From Saccoglossus kowalevskii (Eukaryota; Hemichordata; Enteropneusta; Harrimaniidae), in NCBI RefSeq assembly GCF_000003605.2, contig NW_003134348.1:397195-442768 (forward strand): 45,574 nt of DNA, given 5' to 3'. Shown here one piece after another: positions 1-12,600 of this stretch; positions within the stretch are counted from its first letter, which is position 1, and every line of letters starts with the position of its first letter. A program made the position numbers and the translations under genes. The notes under the pieces are model-generated. The model was not told where the DNA came from. It worked only from the letters and a program-made list of their open reading frames with translations, and made no database searches.

Positions 1-464
1 GTTTGAACTGTTCAAAAAACATAGTATCTTGCCTATCGATTACAGAATTTCATATTTTCTAGGTATCGTAATGTATATGGCAACCAATGGCTTGGCACCT
101 TTATATATAAGTGAAATGTTCAGTCCTATCTCCCAAACCCACAAGTATAGTACACGTCCCTCTCTTAAAAATAATTTACGCATTACTAAATGGAAAACAT
201 CCATGGGTCAGAGAACGTTTCAGTATAGAGGGGTAACCCTATGGAATAACTTGCCATTCCATATCAGAAATTCAGCCTCTTTAGGCATTTTTAAGAAAAC
301 CTACAAAATTTATCTGAGTGAAAAATTTGTTGTAAATGACTCAAGCCTATAATATGTATATTGTGTTTTTTGTCCCTACAGAGGGCCCAATGAAAATTAC
401 TTTATTGTATATTGGCCTACCCTCTTTAAATAAAGTGTTAAGTAAAATAAATAAATAAATAAAT
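1..464 (+). mobile_element. 3' end of a non-LTR retrotransposon (CR1/L2/jockey-like), truncated by the window edge
   Basis: An open frame at 29-352 encodes 107 residues that look like the extreme C terminus of LINE reverse transcriptases: a 'GLAPLYISEMF' block, then 'GQRTFQYRGVTLWNNLP' and an 'IFKKTYKIYL' tail. It is followed by a short 3' UTR containing 'CTCTTTAAATAAAGTG', and the element ends in a TAAA-type microsatellite tail at about 440-464, as in CR1/L2-like LINEs. The plus-strand tail abuts a minus-strand Crypton-like pseudogene, so the LINE appears to have landed in it. The 5' part, and hence any target-site duplication, is outside the window. The clade assignment is tentative. Confidence 0.75.
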
Positions 465-465
465 C

Positions 466-1400
466 CGGGTTGAATGGGTACTGTGGTCGTTGAAATAACG
501 AGTTGTTGATGGGGTTTAATAGGCTGATGTATTTCTCAAATGATGTTACAGGACAGCGTTCAGTACCAGTTTCGTACATGCGGGCATGTCATCGGCATCG
601 CCAGCGTGTTTTTTACTTTCTCGTTAAATGCGTATTTGACATATCTTTGGCCGATGTCGTCTCTCTCCACCACAAATGATGATTTTGACCGTATTCCTTC
701 TCGACCTCTCGTACCAAAAATGCAACATAAGGTCGAACCAAACCTTTCGCTGCAAGCCGACGTTGGTCGCAATACAAAACACTGGAGAGGCCGAGAGCTT
801 CGTCGGATCACCGGTGTTGATCGGTTCCTTGTGCGTAATTGTGTCCTTTCCCTCTTTCTTCATGGTCTTCACAACGCCACACAAGATATGATTGGCAACC
901 TGGAACTCTCTGTCATGCATAGTATTTATCTATTTACGGATTGACGCCCATAAACAGGACAGCGATGATTTGCCATAACTTTCTTCATCTTACTTTCGAG
1001 TCGATTTATAGAACTCTCATAGCAGGGAAGCATTTCAACTGGCAACAACTCAAACTCTAATGAATATTTTTTGTAATCAAACCATTCTGTAAAAGAAAAA
1101 TACAAAATAGTAAGGATTATGATTTATTTAGAGGCATTTTTTTTATTATTTGACCTGATTTAACAAATACACGACCCCGTCGTCGATCGTCTTGGGTTTG
1201 TCGGTGATCCAAAATTCATGGATTTTTACTATTTGAAATCAAGAAATGCCCAAAAAGTAGAAAATTACTTACCTAGCAACACTCGCACTCCCCATTTTGT
1301 TTGCTGTGACATTTCTCATTTCTCGCATTTTCAAGGGCATCCAGCTCTGCTTCGCCAACATCAACACACCGTGCCAAACACTGATAATGCCGGTGTTGCT
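466..1400 (-). pseudogene. Crypton-type tyrosine recombinase-derived protein (DUF3504 / ZMYM-KIAA1958-like), spliced and broken
   Basis: Minus-strand fragments in shifting frames match, in order, the domain shared by Crypton-derived proteins such as ZMYM2, QRICH1 and KIAA1958. They are 'EAELDALENARNE' (about 1340), 'SQQTKWGVRVLLEWF' across a GT-AG intron (1087-1272), 'FQVANHILCGVVKTMKKEGK' (about 900), 'LQRKVWFDLMLHF' (about 740), 'RGREGIRSKSSFVVERDD' (about 690) and 'MYETGTERCPVTSFEKYIS' (about 570). At least three frame changes and an in-frame stop separate the blocks, so this is not a working gene. Its 3' part is cut off by the LINE tail at 464. The family is recognised from remembered conserved blocks. 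Whether it was a Crypton transposon or a host gene derived from one cannot be told here. Confidence 0.6.
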
Positions 1401-4400
1401 CGCCGTGTCGCGACGATGGTTTAGGCAGGGCGTGAACCAAAATGTTGTATAACTCATAAAAATATTCATTATTAATGATATAGCTCACAATTATTTAGTT
1501 CAATTTTTAATTTGTAAATTGTTTACCCAATAATTTACCTTCTTTTTAAATATCTTTATTCGTTTTCGAACATAACATTGTATTTTTATGCTTTTTGGTA
1601 CACGCATTGTACGTTTTAGATTACAGGTTCACGAAAATTTGTTTTACAATCGGATTAAAGATAGCCGACTGGTTTCATTAATGTTTGGCACATACATTAT
1701 AAATATAGGAAAACATTTTCATATCAGTTTGTTCAATAAAAAGACCAAAGATGACTGGTATCCTTCTTTAAAAAAATGTTGTTTCTTTGACAGGATTTGT
1801 AGTTTTTTGTTTTTTGATACAAACATTGTTTATGTTGAGATACCTTGATGATTTGTTTAGTGTTCGAATCCAAAATGACCAACTGACAGCCATCTTTTTT
1901 TTCAAAATGTATTGTGACTTTTTTTCCTTTTCGAATTAAATATGTTATGATACATGTCGATGACAATTAGTTTCACAAAATCGGATCAAAGATGGTTGAC
2001 TGCCTGTAATCTTGCTTTTTGACCATACTACTATATCTCTGTACTAAGGAAATAATTATTAGCTTATCCTGTTTAATTTCTGGCCATATATTACTATTTT
2101 GGAAAAGTAATTTAATACTTCTAATTTCAGGTGAAACTAGACCAACCTTTTATTCACCCTAAATTACTAACTATACTTTTAGTCTGCAACTTTATTTTTG
2201 ACATGAATAACATTTTCCCTAATTGAATATTTCATGTAATAGTTCTGTTATATGTAATCCGTAATTGTGTGCAGACTAATATAATTTATGCAGCACACGT
2301 TGTTAATACTGACTTTATCAGATCTTGGTAAACTGTAAAGTCCAATAAATTACATTGACGATGAGTTTTAGTTCTGCTACGAATAGTATGCCTGGCTGGC
2401 TGAACTGATTTAAATTAACAGAATTGCACCTGGGACCAATAAACAAAGTAACTGATAATTCGTCCATTTGAGGGCGCTATAACACTTTCCTCAAATGTAC
2501 ACAATTATTTTGAGGAGTTGCAATTGTTCACAGTTCATGCCAGTCTTACATGGGCATTGATCATTGCATCTGATCAGTTTCTTGAGCATACGCCCTCAAC
2601 GCATAACAAGTGCGCCCTCTATAATCGGTGCTGTTAATTTGAGATAATTAAACATTTCCTAACGGCCACCTTGATATTCTCTCGCCTGGTCAAAGATGAT
2701 TTGTTATTCATTATAAACATATGGTTAATGTCTGGCCTGTTGTACCTTGAGTACATAATTTAACGTCAGTTGTGTGTTATATTGACAGTCGGCAGGTTTT
2801 TCTGTGTATGATATATTTTTGTCCATATCCTAGCAAATATTGTGGTATATGAGACCCTAATATATCGAATAATATATCATATTGCACCATAATTGCTTGT
2901 TGTTTACCGAGTGTGTGTTGTAGTGTGGGTGCACGTGAAGCTGCCAAGAAGCCAAGATACTATCACCCCTGCCTGTAGATGATTTCAATAGCCGTGAGCA
3001 ATCAAATGATAATGATAGCTGATAAGAGAAAGAGAGTAAAGAGTATGGGACATGATAAACAATGTGTCTTTTTTAAATTCGAACATTTTTCCCGTTGTGT
3101 ATTTATAGAGGCATATGATGTCGACAGATTATGTATTACGAGATCGAAAATGGTAAATACTTTGTACGTGTCCGTATAGTCTTATATGATTATAATTATG
3201 AACTGAATTGTTTTAGACTTTAGTATATAATGCGGTCGTTTTGATATATTCACGACAAGATCGAATATTGCACCAGTTACATAAAACAAATGATAAAACA
3301 TGTTTGCTGAAGATAATGTTCGATTAGATAAGTTAATTGGACTACAATTGTGTCCAATAATGATATACCAAATACTGTCTCAATATTTGTGTACGCTATA
3401 CTGACCAAAATGATCGATTGGATGTCGCATAATTAGATGTTTTTCAATCAACAGCCAAATATTTACTTCTTGAGAGGCTTCACATCGATATGGTACCACA
3501 TTCCGGTGTTGTATGGTTGCCTTTAAAATATCTTTCATCTAGAGTTATGTAAAAGCTGTAGGAAATTAACCTACTTGGTAACATCAAGTTCAGATTACCA
3601 TGGTTATAATTAATTTACTTGATAGAAATGTGAACGGAACTTCTGCAATTGAGTCATTCAAAATTAGACCTGACATCTATACCATGTTCAAATAACCACT
3701 TGATACGCCGTAACAAATTTAAAGTTCAGAAGTTCACTGGTCTGTAATGATTGCAACACATCTATACGTTGCCGTGATATCTACTTTTATCACATGTTCA
3801 TGCAAATCCCGAGTGATAACAGATTTTGATTGTTTTTGTAGACGTCATTGAATGTTCGGTGACAGAATATTGTTTAAAATGTGGCGAATTTGTTTAGTTG
3901 AAACATTTTGTTTCGTCTAATTCTACTAATCTAATAATTCCAAATCTTTTAGCCAATCCTGTGAATTAGCTTATTCATATAACCACATGTTGGTTATTCA
4001 TACGATATGTGACGACAAAAGCATACCTTGGCAGTGGTTTTACGAAAACTTTACACGTGTAAATACATGTATCCATATCAATGATATTTAAAATGAAAGA
4101 GTCATATAATAATGTACAGAGTATATTTTTTTAACTAGACCTTGGTGACAACAGTTGTTGGTGACAACCTTCAAACAATCCCGATAAACATTTTAGGGCA
4201 GTGGGTTTTGTATTTAGCCATTCCACGCTGTACGAAACTGGGGTATTATTTACTTTTCTAACAATATTGACAAAATTTGGTGGCCAACTTTCAATAATTT
4301 AGTCGATATTTATCGATCAACTATTTTAAATAATATTAGTCACTGAGGTCATTGGAATATTCTAGACACATTTAATTACATTTTGTTTCAATATGCAGAT

Positions 4401-6538
4401 TTGTAAATAATATTTAATAATTTGATCTACTGTTACGAGGGCATTGCGAGCTTTTTACTCAATTCAAACCAGATGTAGGATTGTTATAGAAATACCAAGG
4501 AGCGTACCTGTACTTTCTTCACTCCCGACAAATAATAAACTAACTCATTATCACGAGATACTACTTCGTTATAATAAGGTAATTTTTAATTTGTTTCCAT
4601 TTACTTATACTATCTTATATTATCTGATTATAACGAGTATTATCTTGTTTTAGAAAAGTAGTATTAACATCTTTCCATAAAACAAAGTTCAATCCTCATT
4701 AAAGTGATATGGCTCCGTGGTTTACATATACGTTTTATTTCTCTTTACTGAATACTTATTTGGGTTTGCATGCTTCAAGACGCATAGTTTTACCATGTGG
4801 CTTTTCAATAATATAATAAGGTAAAATGGCATAATATGGTCAGCTGTTGTATTTATAATATCTCTTGCACATGCTATTATTTGTTAAATTAAAAACACAA
4901 ATTTTTATTCGTAAATACCTAATTTAATATATTATGTATTGTCCATTCAGTAAACAGTGCAGCCCTCACCATTTACTATTATGCGTTGTACAATACGAAC
5001 AAAAATGTAATAAAACTTTCAAAAATCTTCTTCCCAAGAACGGCTGGGTTTTGTGAAAAGAAAGATGAGATTTAGGTAGTGTGTTTACAGGCCAATAAAA
5101 TGACTGTTTTGGAATTCTTCAATATCAATTTTGATAATTGCATGCAAAACAATAATATACTTGTGGAGTAGATGACATCAGCCAAATTGCACGCCGATTG
5201 GACGAACAGAAGTATTGACCAATTTCTGTAAATCATATAATCCAAGATGGCGACCAAACTACAGGGTTACTGGAAAATCTGAAAAAGTCATTGTGAAGGG
5301 AAATGCGTGTCAAACATCTAACCAATTGAAAAAGAAGTTGAGAACTAGAATATGCAAGAATGTTTTTCGAAAATCACAAATGGCGGACAATATAACATGA
5401 CCGCTAAAGTTATTTGCTAATCTTTCTTCACGTACTCATTAGATGCTACACCAAACAAATTGGAAAATCTTAGACCCTCAAAAAATGGTGTAATTAAGTG
5501 GATTTTATCAAATCCAAGTTGGCGGTCGAACAACGTGAATAATCAAAAATCTCAAAAAGTCACTTTGTAGAGATGGAACACGTAGAATGGTTTGTTCGAA
5601 AAGTGGGGCGGAATAATAATAAACGTTACAATAACAATAGGCTTTCAAGCATGAAGGACATTGAAATTGTAATGACAATCGAAGCAAAAAGACGAATATG
5701 GATTGTAATTACGGGATGAGGTGTTCAATGAAAGGGAATTCAAAACGAGTTTGATGACAGTATTGAAGCAGATACGACCAGTAAAGTATAAACAACGTTT
5801 ATTAGGCACATAAAACAAAAACACCGACAAACATAGATTTAAAATCAATTGATACAAAGAAAAGTGAAGCTATGGCGTCACACGTCGATAATACTTTATG
5901 ATTTAGGTCATAAAAACGACGATTGATAGTCGCAATTTAACAAAGTATTAGGGATAATGCTTTTTTTCAAATCGGTTAGTCTCTTGACTAATTGATTTGC
6001 GAAGAAAACCACAGCATCTTATCAGATTACATTTGTGATTAATTGTATTTAATCTTTTTTTTTAAATACAAATGGAACAGAAACGATATAATTTTTAACA
6101 TTTAAATATTAATTTAAAATCGAATTGTATTCATTTAAAGAAACATATGTAACCTCGAAGTATGTGTCATGTTTCTTCCACGTACCGTGGCAGGTGGCAA
6201 GAACATGTTTAATAATAGTTTTCATAAAACTTGATTTAATACACGAATATGTGTACTGTGAAAGAAGCAGGGACATGGAATGAATTATATCGTTGTCTGA
6301 CGAATGATGGTGTGCCAGAAAAAAGTACTATAATTATTTCTATGTAGTGAACACTGCTTTCCTTCACGGATTATACCTGGGCATTTGAAATGAACATTGG
6401 TTATTCCTACATTTCTATTGTAATGTAAAGTTACTTAATGTCTTTTACGATCACGAATTTCTTAATTAAATGATTTAAAATTAGTCATTTGTATGTATGT
6501 ATTAGAAATGTATGTGTACCAGAAATATTTGTAACCCT
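1401..6538. other. Intergenic, no gene recognised
   Basis: Long AT-rich stretch with no convincing coding signal. The open frames are short and unconserved. Between about 1640 and 2010 there are several degenerate copies of a phrase like 'AAAGATGGCCGACTGG', and related phrases recur at 5225-5560, 28080 and 34400-35110. This marks a diverged dispersed repeat family. No AATAAA lies within about 300 bp downstream of the GBP-A stop. Confidence 0.5.
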
Positions 6539-6645
6539 TTAACTGATAAGGCACTTTTCCTTTACTGTATTAACAACACGGACTACCCCACCTGCGACAG
6601 CGTGAGCGAAGTATTCAAATCCACTAGATCTTTTGTATCTCGCCT
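6539..6645 (-). other. GBP-A last exon with CaaX box
   Basis: After 'TATATTGCAG' the frame reads 'ARYKRSSGFEYFAHAVAGG', then 'VVRVVNTVKEKCLIS' and a TAA stop at 6539-6541. The final four residues, Cys-Leu-Ile-Ser, form a CaaX box. Serine in the last position usually directs farnesylation, as known for human GBP1 (CTIS). The preceding lysines could help membrane binding. The incoming phase (1) agrees with the upstream small exon. Confidence 0.75.
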
Positions 6646-9600
6646 CTGCAATATAAAAACATAACACAAAGTAATACAAATACTGAGTAAGCAACGTAGT
6701 GTAATCAATTCAAACCAAAAGTAGCAAAGTATTAACACTAAAGCTCATTTACCCATTTCTTCTTTCTCAGCACGACTGACTGAAAGACTTTCTGAAATAA
6801 ATAAGATTAAAACAATAATCTTGTATTGTTTTTTAGTATATGAAACAAAAATGAGCTTTTAAACACATTTATCACACTTTCGAAATGGAGAAAATATAAT
6901 GGTTATTTGCATATATGGTCACATTACACACCTATTTTTTTCATGTGTTGTTCTTCCATCCTCGCATTATCTGAAGAAAAACAAAAAGAAATATGATGTA
7001 CATATCATGTATTTAAAAAATTATACAAATTCCACAATATATTCAGTCTGTGAAATACGTACCTCGTTTCAACTGCAACACCTCATTTTGCAAGTCAACT
7101 GAAAGATAAAATACAAAATACGTATGATATACGTTTTTCTTAAAACACTAAATATGATAAATAGGAAGTAACATTTACGAACTTTGATTCTTTAATATTG
7201 CATCCAACTTGTTACTGCTTTCTTCCTCTGTTCTACGCAGGGCTTCTTCTTCTCGTCTTAGTTCTCTTTCACGAAGTGCGATTTCCTGTCTTTCGTTTTC
7301 CTCTTTAGCCTTTTTAAAGTTTTCGGCCTGCTCATCAAGGTCGGTTTTCATATTTCTCAGTTCGTTGTGTAAATGTCCAATCTCCCTGTCTTTTGCAGAC
7401 TCGTACAACTGTCTCTGTTAATTATTTTCAAAGAGTTATTAAATATATTATGTTAAATGGTTGGTGAAAATCCATTGATTTATGACATGCAATATATTAA
7501 CATTCAAAAATATGCAATAGTTATAGGGTGAATTTATTTATTATAATCACCGGAACAATAATTACAGGAGTATATCGGTAGACAAATCAAAATATTCACT
7601 GCACAACAAGCAATATATGGTTTCAACTTACAGCTTTCTCTATTTCTTCTTGCTTCTGTAATATTATTTTTTCTGTTTCTAGTGCACGTTCCTATTTTGA
7701 ATTCCAGTAAATATACAAAATAAGTGAGTGAGTGAATGAAGAGGTAATGATTGATTCCAATTTCACTGTGCTTTAGTTGGGTTAGTTGGTCAGTTCTTCA
7801 TTCATTCATTCATTCATTCAGTTATTCACGTTTACCTTTTCAACTAATGCAATCTGAAATGCCTCATACTGCCGTTTTCTATTCTGGGTCATTTCCGGTG
7901 TTTTAAAACCTGGCAATTGTCTTAACCACCTAATGTTATCAAAATAAAACTCTTCACAGGCCTGAAAATAAAGTTAAAAAAATTAAGGTAAGCATAATAT
8001 CGGTGAATTTATAGTAGTGATGTATTTCATGAAAAATAGAGTTATATATAAATATACTATACGACAATTAACTATACGAAATTCGTACTATTAAAAGAGC
8101 AATTATATTGCAAGAGCAATTCGCATTTCTTAGCAATTGTGATGTAGCGGTTTTCTATTTTCTACTGCTTATAACGTCTAAATATCACACTATACACTTT
8201 CTAACATATAATTCAAGTGGTTATTATTAACTTTTATAAATTATATTTCATAATGCGTACCTCAAATAACTCCTTCTTTATCTGCGTCGCCATTGGACCC
8301 CTAGCATTTGTTTCATATAATTCAGCAATGACTGCAATAGCCTCTTCAACTTGCTGAAAAGAGTTATATCTGTCCGGTGTCAATTGGGGTAGATTTTCAG
8401 TTTTAAGCTGAGCAACAATCTCTTTACACAATATTTCAGACTTACGCTTGTTTTCATCTACATATTTGAAGAGCAGTCCGCCAACTACCAAATTCTGATG
8501 CCCACCATATTGAGCTACATGGTTCTGTGAATTATAATATAATATAATAGTTAAAAGGTCGATAGTCATCGGGCCTAGTGTAATTGTGGATCATAGACAT
8601 CCAAACGCCGAAGGTGCTTGATGGGAAATGCGAAGCATTTCAAGCGAGGGACTTCGTGTCTAACGGCACTCAATACTTCCTGTTCAGGCGTTCGTAAAAA
8701 TAAACATGTCCATATTTTAAAAAATACGCCTACCTTTGCACAAGCATGCCCCAAATTATAACTAGATGTTCATTAACAGTTAACAAAACTTCACCTTATA
8801 TAGGTTTTATATCATATCTTTTTGCATTTACATGTTTCTAATATTGTTTTATGTAATTCAAAACCAATGCCGTTGACGGGATTTTGTTTTAAATGTCGCA
8901 AACTCGATGCTTGCTCCATTTAGGTATATGTTTTGGTCCAAATACTAGTAATACAAATCAGTGTGTACGCTTCCACTACATTTAACAACGTATAGGAAAC
9001 CAAACACTACACCTTTATTTGCTGCAATTTTGTTAATGTGACACTGAACAAAATTGTCACTGAATTGTCATTCGAAACGTGTAAATATTGACATAACACG
9101 AAATGCCTTTTGTAGTGTTCTATATAGTTGTACGTACACTAAATAGCAGACATTGGCAATATAGGAGTCTATAATACTACATAAATGAATTCAAAGCCTT
9201 GGTCCCAATGATACATGTGTCAACAGATATTAACATTATTTGTATAGTTGTAAAGCTACCTGAAATTTCCTGTAATATTTGCTCACAAGATCTGCATCAT
9301 TTATAGTGTTTACTTCTTCATAAAACATTTTAGAAGCCTGGTCAAACCAGACGCCATGTTTTTCCATGATGAATACTTCTTCACAGGGTATATTTTCACA
9401 AACAAATATATCCATATTCGTTTCATAGAGCTGGGTTGCTTTGTTCAAACTTGCTTCTAGCTGCGCTGTTAGGATTTGATCCCAGGCGGATTGCACATTT
9501 GGTATAGCGCCAGGTTTTGCAAGCATAGCGGTATATACTTTCACCAATTCAGATAACTCTGAAGCAAAAAATAACGCAATGGTTCTAAAAATGTTGTAAG

Positions 9601-12600
9601 GGTCGTTATTTTATGGGGTTTAGATTTTTATCTCAGCACTATTTACTGTTAATATGCTGCTGTTAAATGTTAACTAGCACAGCCATATTGAAGGGTTTTA
9701 GCGATATTTAACTACATAATCTTTGTTGATGAGTTTCGTCTTTCCTTACATTATAAGCTTGGTTATCAGTGATCTTCAATTAGGGTATGTGTCTTCAGTT
9801 TTATTTACATATGTTGTAAGTCATTATTATGAAAAAAAGATTTTCAGTTTGGGTCAGCATTGTAAAATCACTTTTCAAAATATTGAATAATATTACAGAT
9901 GCGCAAATAATCGGTTTAATTCAATCACATGAAAGAGCAATAACCATCAAACAAACAGCATATTCCTCTCGCTATGATACCTACGTTTCCCGGTCACATG
10001 TCCTGCTTTAGGCCAAGCTTTTTTTGGTTTCAAATAACCATGAAGACTACCAATGAAATCGTTGACCTTCTCCAGAAAAATTGGGTTGATTTGATCCTGG
10101 AATTTAGGGTCTTCTATATTTTTTACAACTTGTGGATTGAGTGAAGGAAGTGGTAGTGAATATGCATTGAATGTAGGGAAAAATCTGAGGATAGCATTCC
10201 CAATTCCAGCATGGCGGCGAGATTCAGCACTGGTAGTTGTTTCACGTTTGAAAATCTAAAAAAGAATCAGGATCTAAGTTTTGATGAGAAAATATTACCT
10301 GCTCAACATGTACATTTTCCAATAGATACATGCATCTCGTTTTTGTGTTTAGAGGTGTTAAAATATATTCATCAGTACATTACAAGTGAGGTAAATTTGG
10401 TATCTGGAGAGCCCTATAAATAAGTCAATGTTTGGAAACCAGAATGTTCAAACGAGGACAGTTAAGGTACAGTTAAGCATATGATAATAATAAAATTAAT
10501 ACCACAATGCATATACCTCTTCTAGAATATAATCTTTAATTTCCACTTCCTCTTCGACTCCATTTCTTGTAATAGTTGGAATTAGAAGCACGTCTCGTAA
10601 TAACCAATGAAAGTTTGGGAAGAATTTGTAGAATTCGACAGAGCTCCCACTTTCTGACTCATTTGTACGCACTTGTATTCGGGTAGCCAGATCGGCAACA
10701 CACCTGTCATATTACGAGGGATCTGTTTAATTCTTTAAAAGTTTCTTTTCATTGGTGAATAGCGCCCTCGCTCAACAATAATTACAATGAGTGGATGACC
10801 ATAAGTTTAAAGGATTTAGTGAAAGTATGTGTTTTTTGTATGTGGAAACTTGGCTGGCCCACTCAAAAATACAATGATGTGAGGTTTTCTTTCCCCTTTT
10901 CCTTTTTTCATTTGTGCAAAAAAAAATGTGTTTTTAGGACTGCAAACAAAAAAACTAAATTATTCATTAAACAAATGTTAAATATACAAAACTCGACACA
11001 CGAGAAGAATATTCAATTCATAAGTGGCTAGGTGAAGAGCCTTGTACATGTTTACAATTCGTGTGCCAATTATTGTTATACATATAATGCTGATAAATAT
11101 GATATAATAACATGTTACCAAATACCTTAGCTTTCTAAGGTCATCCGCTTTGACAAGACCACTGCCGTTGTATATCAACACAGATGACAACAAAACCACT
11201 AATGTGAGAATGTGATGATCATACTCCCCCATAGTCTCAATAGATCCGAGTCCTTCGGTATCTAGCAAAATCATTGCCACCTGTGTTCCATCGTGAAGTG
11301 TTTTGATGAATGGTTTAGAATTCATCCAAATGCCTAAAAGAAAACATACAGAATGCTGAGGAAGTGTCTTGATTTAATATACATGATTTTTATCGTAACT
11401 TATTATTTTTAAAACCGTACTGACCTATAGTGTTTGCTTTCATTGCTGACGAGATTCCGAAAACACATTCACTTGCTCTGGGTTCTTGTAACTGACTTAG
11501 AATGTACGACTTGCCAGTACGTCTATCGCCGACTACAGCAACAACACACACGGGATGATTAATTGACTGTAGAATTGATAAGGCTTCGTCACAGACCACC
11601 ATCTTTGATCTCTGGCCTGTAGTACCATTCTCTATTAGAACACCATTTATGTTGTCCCATTGATAATTGTCTGGGTAACACAGAGGAATGCATCTGTGGG
11701 CTACAACAACACACATTTGAATATAAACCCAATGATCACCAACAGCAAATCGTCACAATCATTGTTTCCTTCGAGATAGGATTGCTCACATGTCCCAACA
11801 TATTTCGGTACAGTCTACATTTTGTGATATGGAAGTGCACTTCGATTTTGAATAGAATGGGTAACATTAGTTATTTCTTCGCAAACATAGTGAATTCTCG
11901 TATATTATTGACACAACGAGAAAATGGGATAGTCACAATCTTTCCGTCGTCACTTTGAACCAATCTATTGTTTAACTTTTATTTGTATTAAATTAAGTTA
12001 ATAAATAAACAATACATCAGATAAAAAGTATTTGTCCTATGATACTGTGAATATCACGTACATTCGGTCATAGGTCAAAACACCGTGTATTGTTCCTTGT
12101 ACACGTATGTCCGGCTAACACACTGATTTACGGGTTTATTCCCTGTTAGGTTTATCAACACAACGTGCATTTTTACCAATTATGAATATTTGTATAACTG
12201 TGTTGTGCAAATCAAGCGTCTACAGGCGTACGTTCAATTCAAGTTCAATTGTTCATTAATCTTGTTCGTGGATAAATTTTAGCATATAAATAACCATACA
12301 CCAAACGTTATCAAGATATATATATCTTTCAACAGTTCACTGGTTATATTCGTGTCGAATGTTTAGTACACATAAGTTTATGTGCATGGATAATTTAACT
12401 GCACATTCGATTTCAAACGCGTATCCTTCGAGCCGTAAGAATTAGCGGCATAAGAAGTATTGAACAGCGCCACCACCGGCCATTTGTTCGTTTTGGCAAA
12501 TATCCAAAAGGAACGATTTCGTTTTGGGCTTCACGCTCGCGTGCACATTTCTTGTTTCCTTGGTTTCCGCCATAAAATATTTAGCGAAACAATAATATAG

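Noticed and set aside
7209-7421. Plus-strand ORF of 70 codons rich in Ser and Leu
   Set aside because: Antisense shadow of the Glu/Arg-rich coiled-coil exon of GBP-A.
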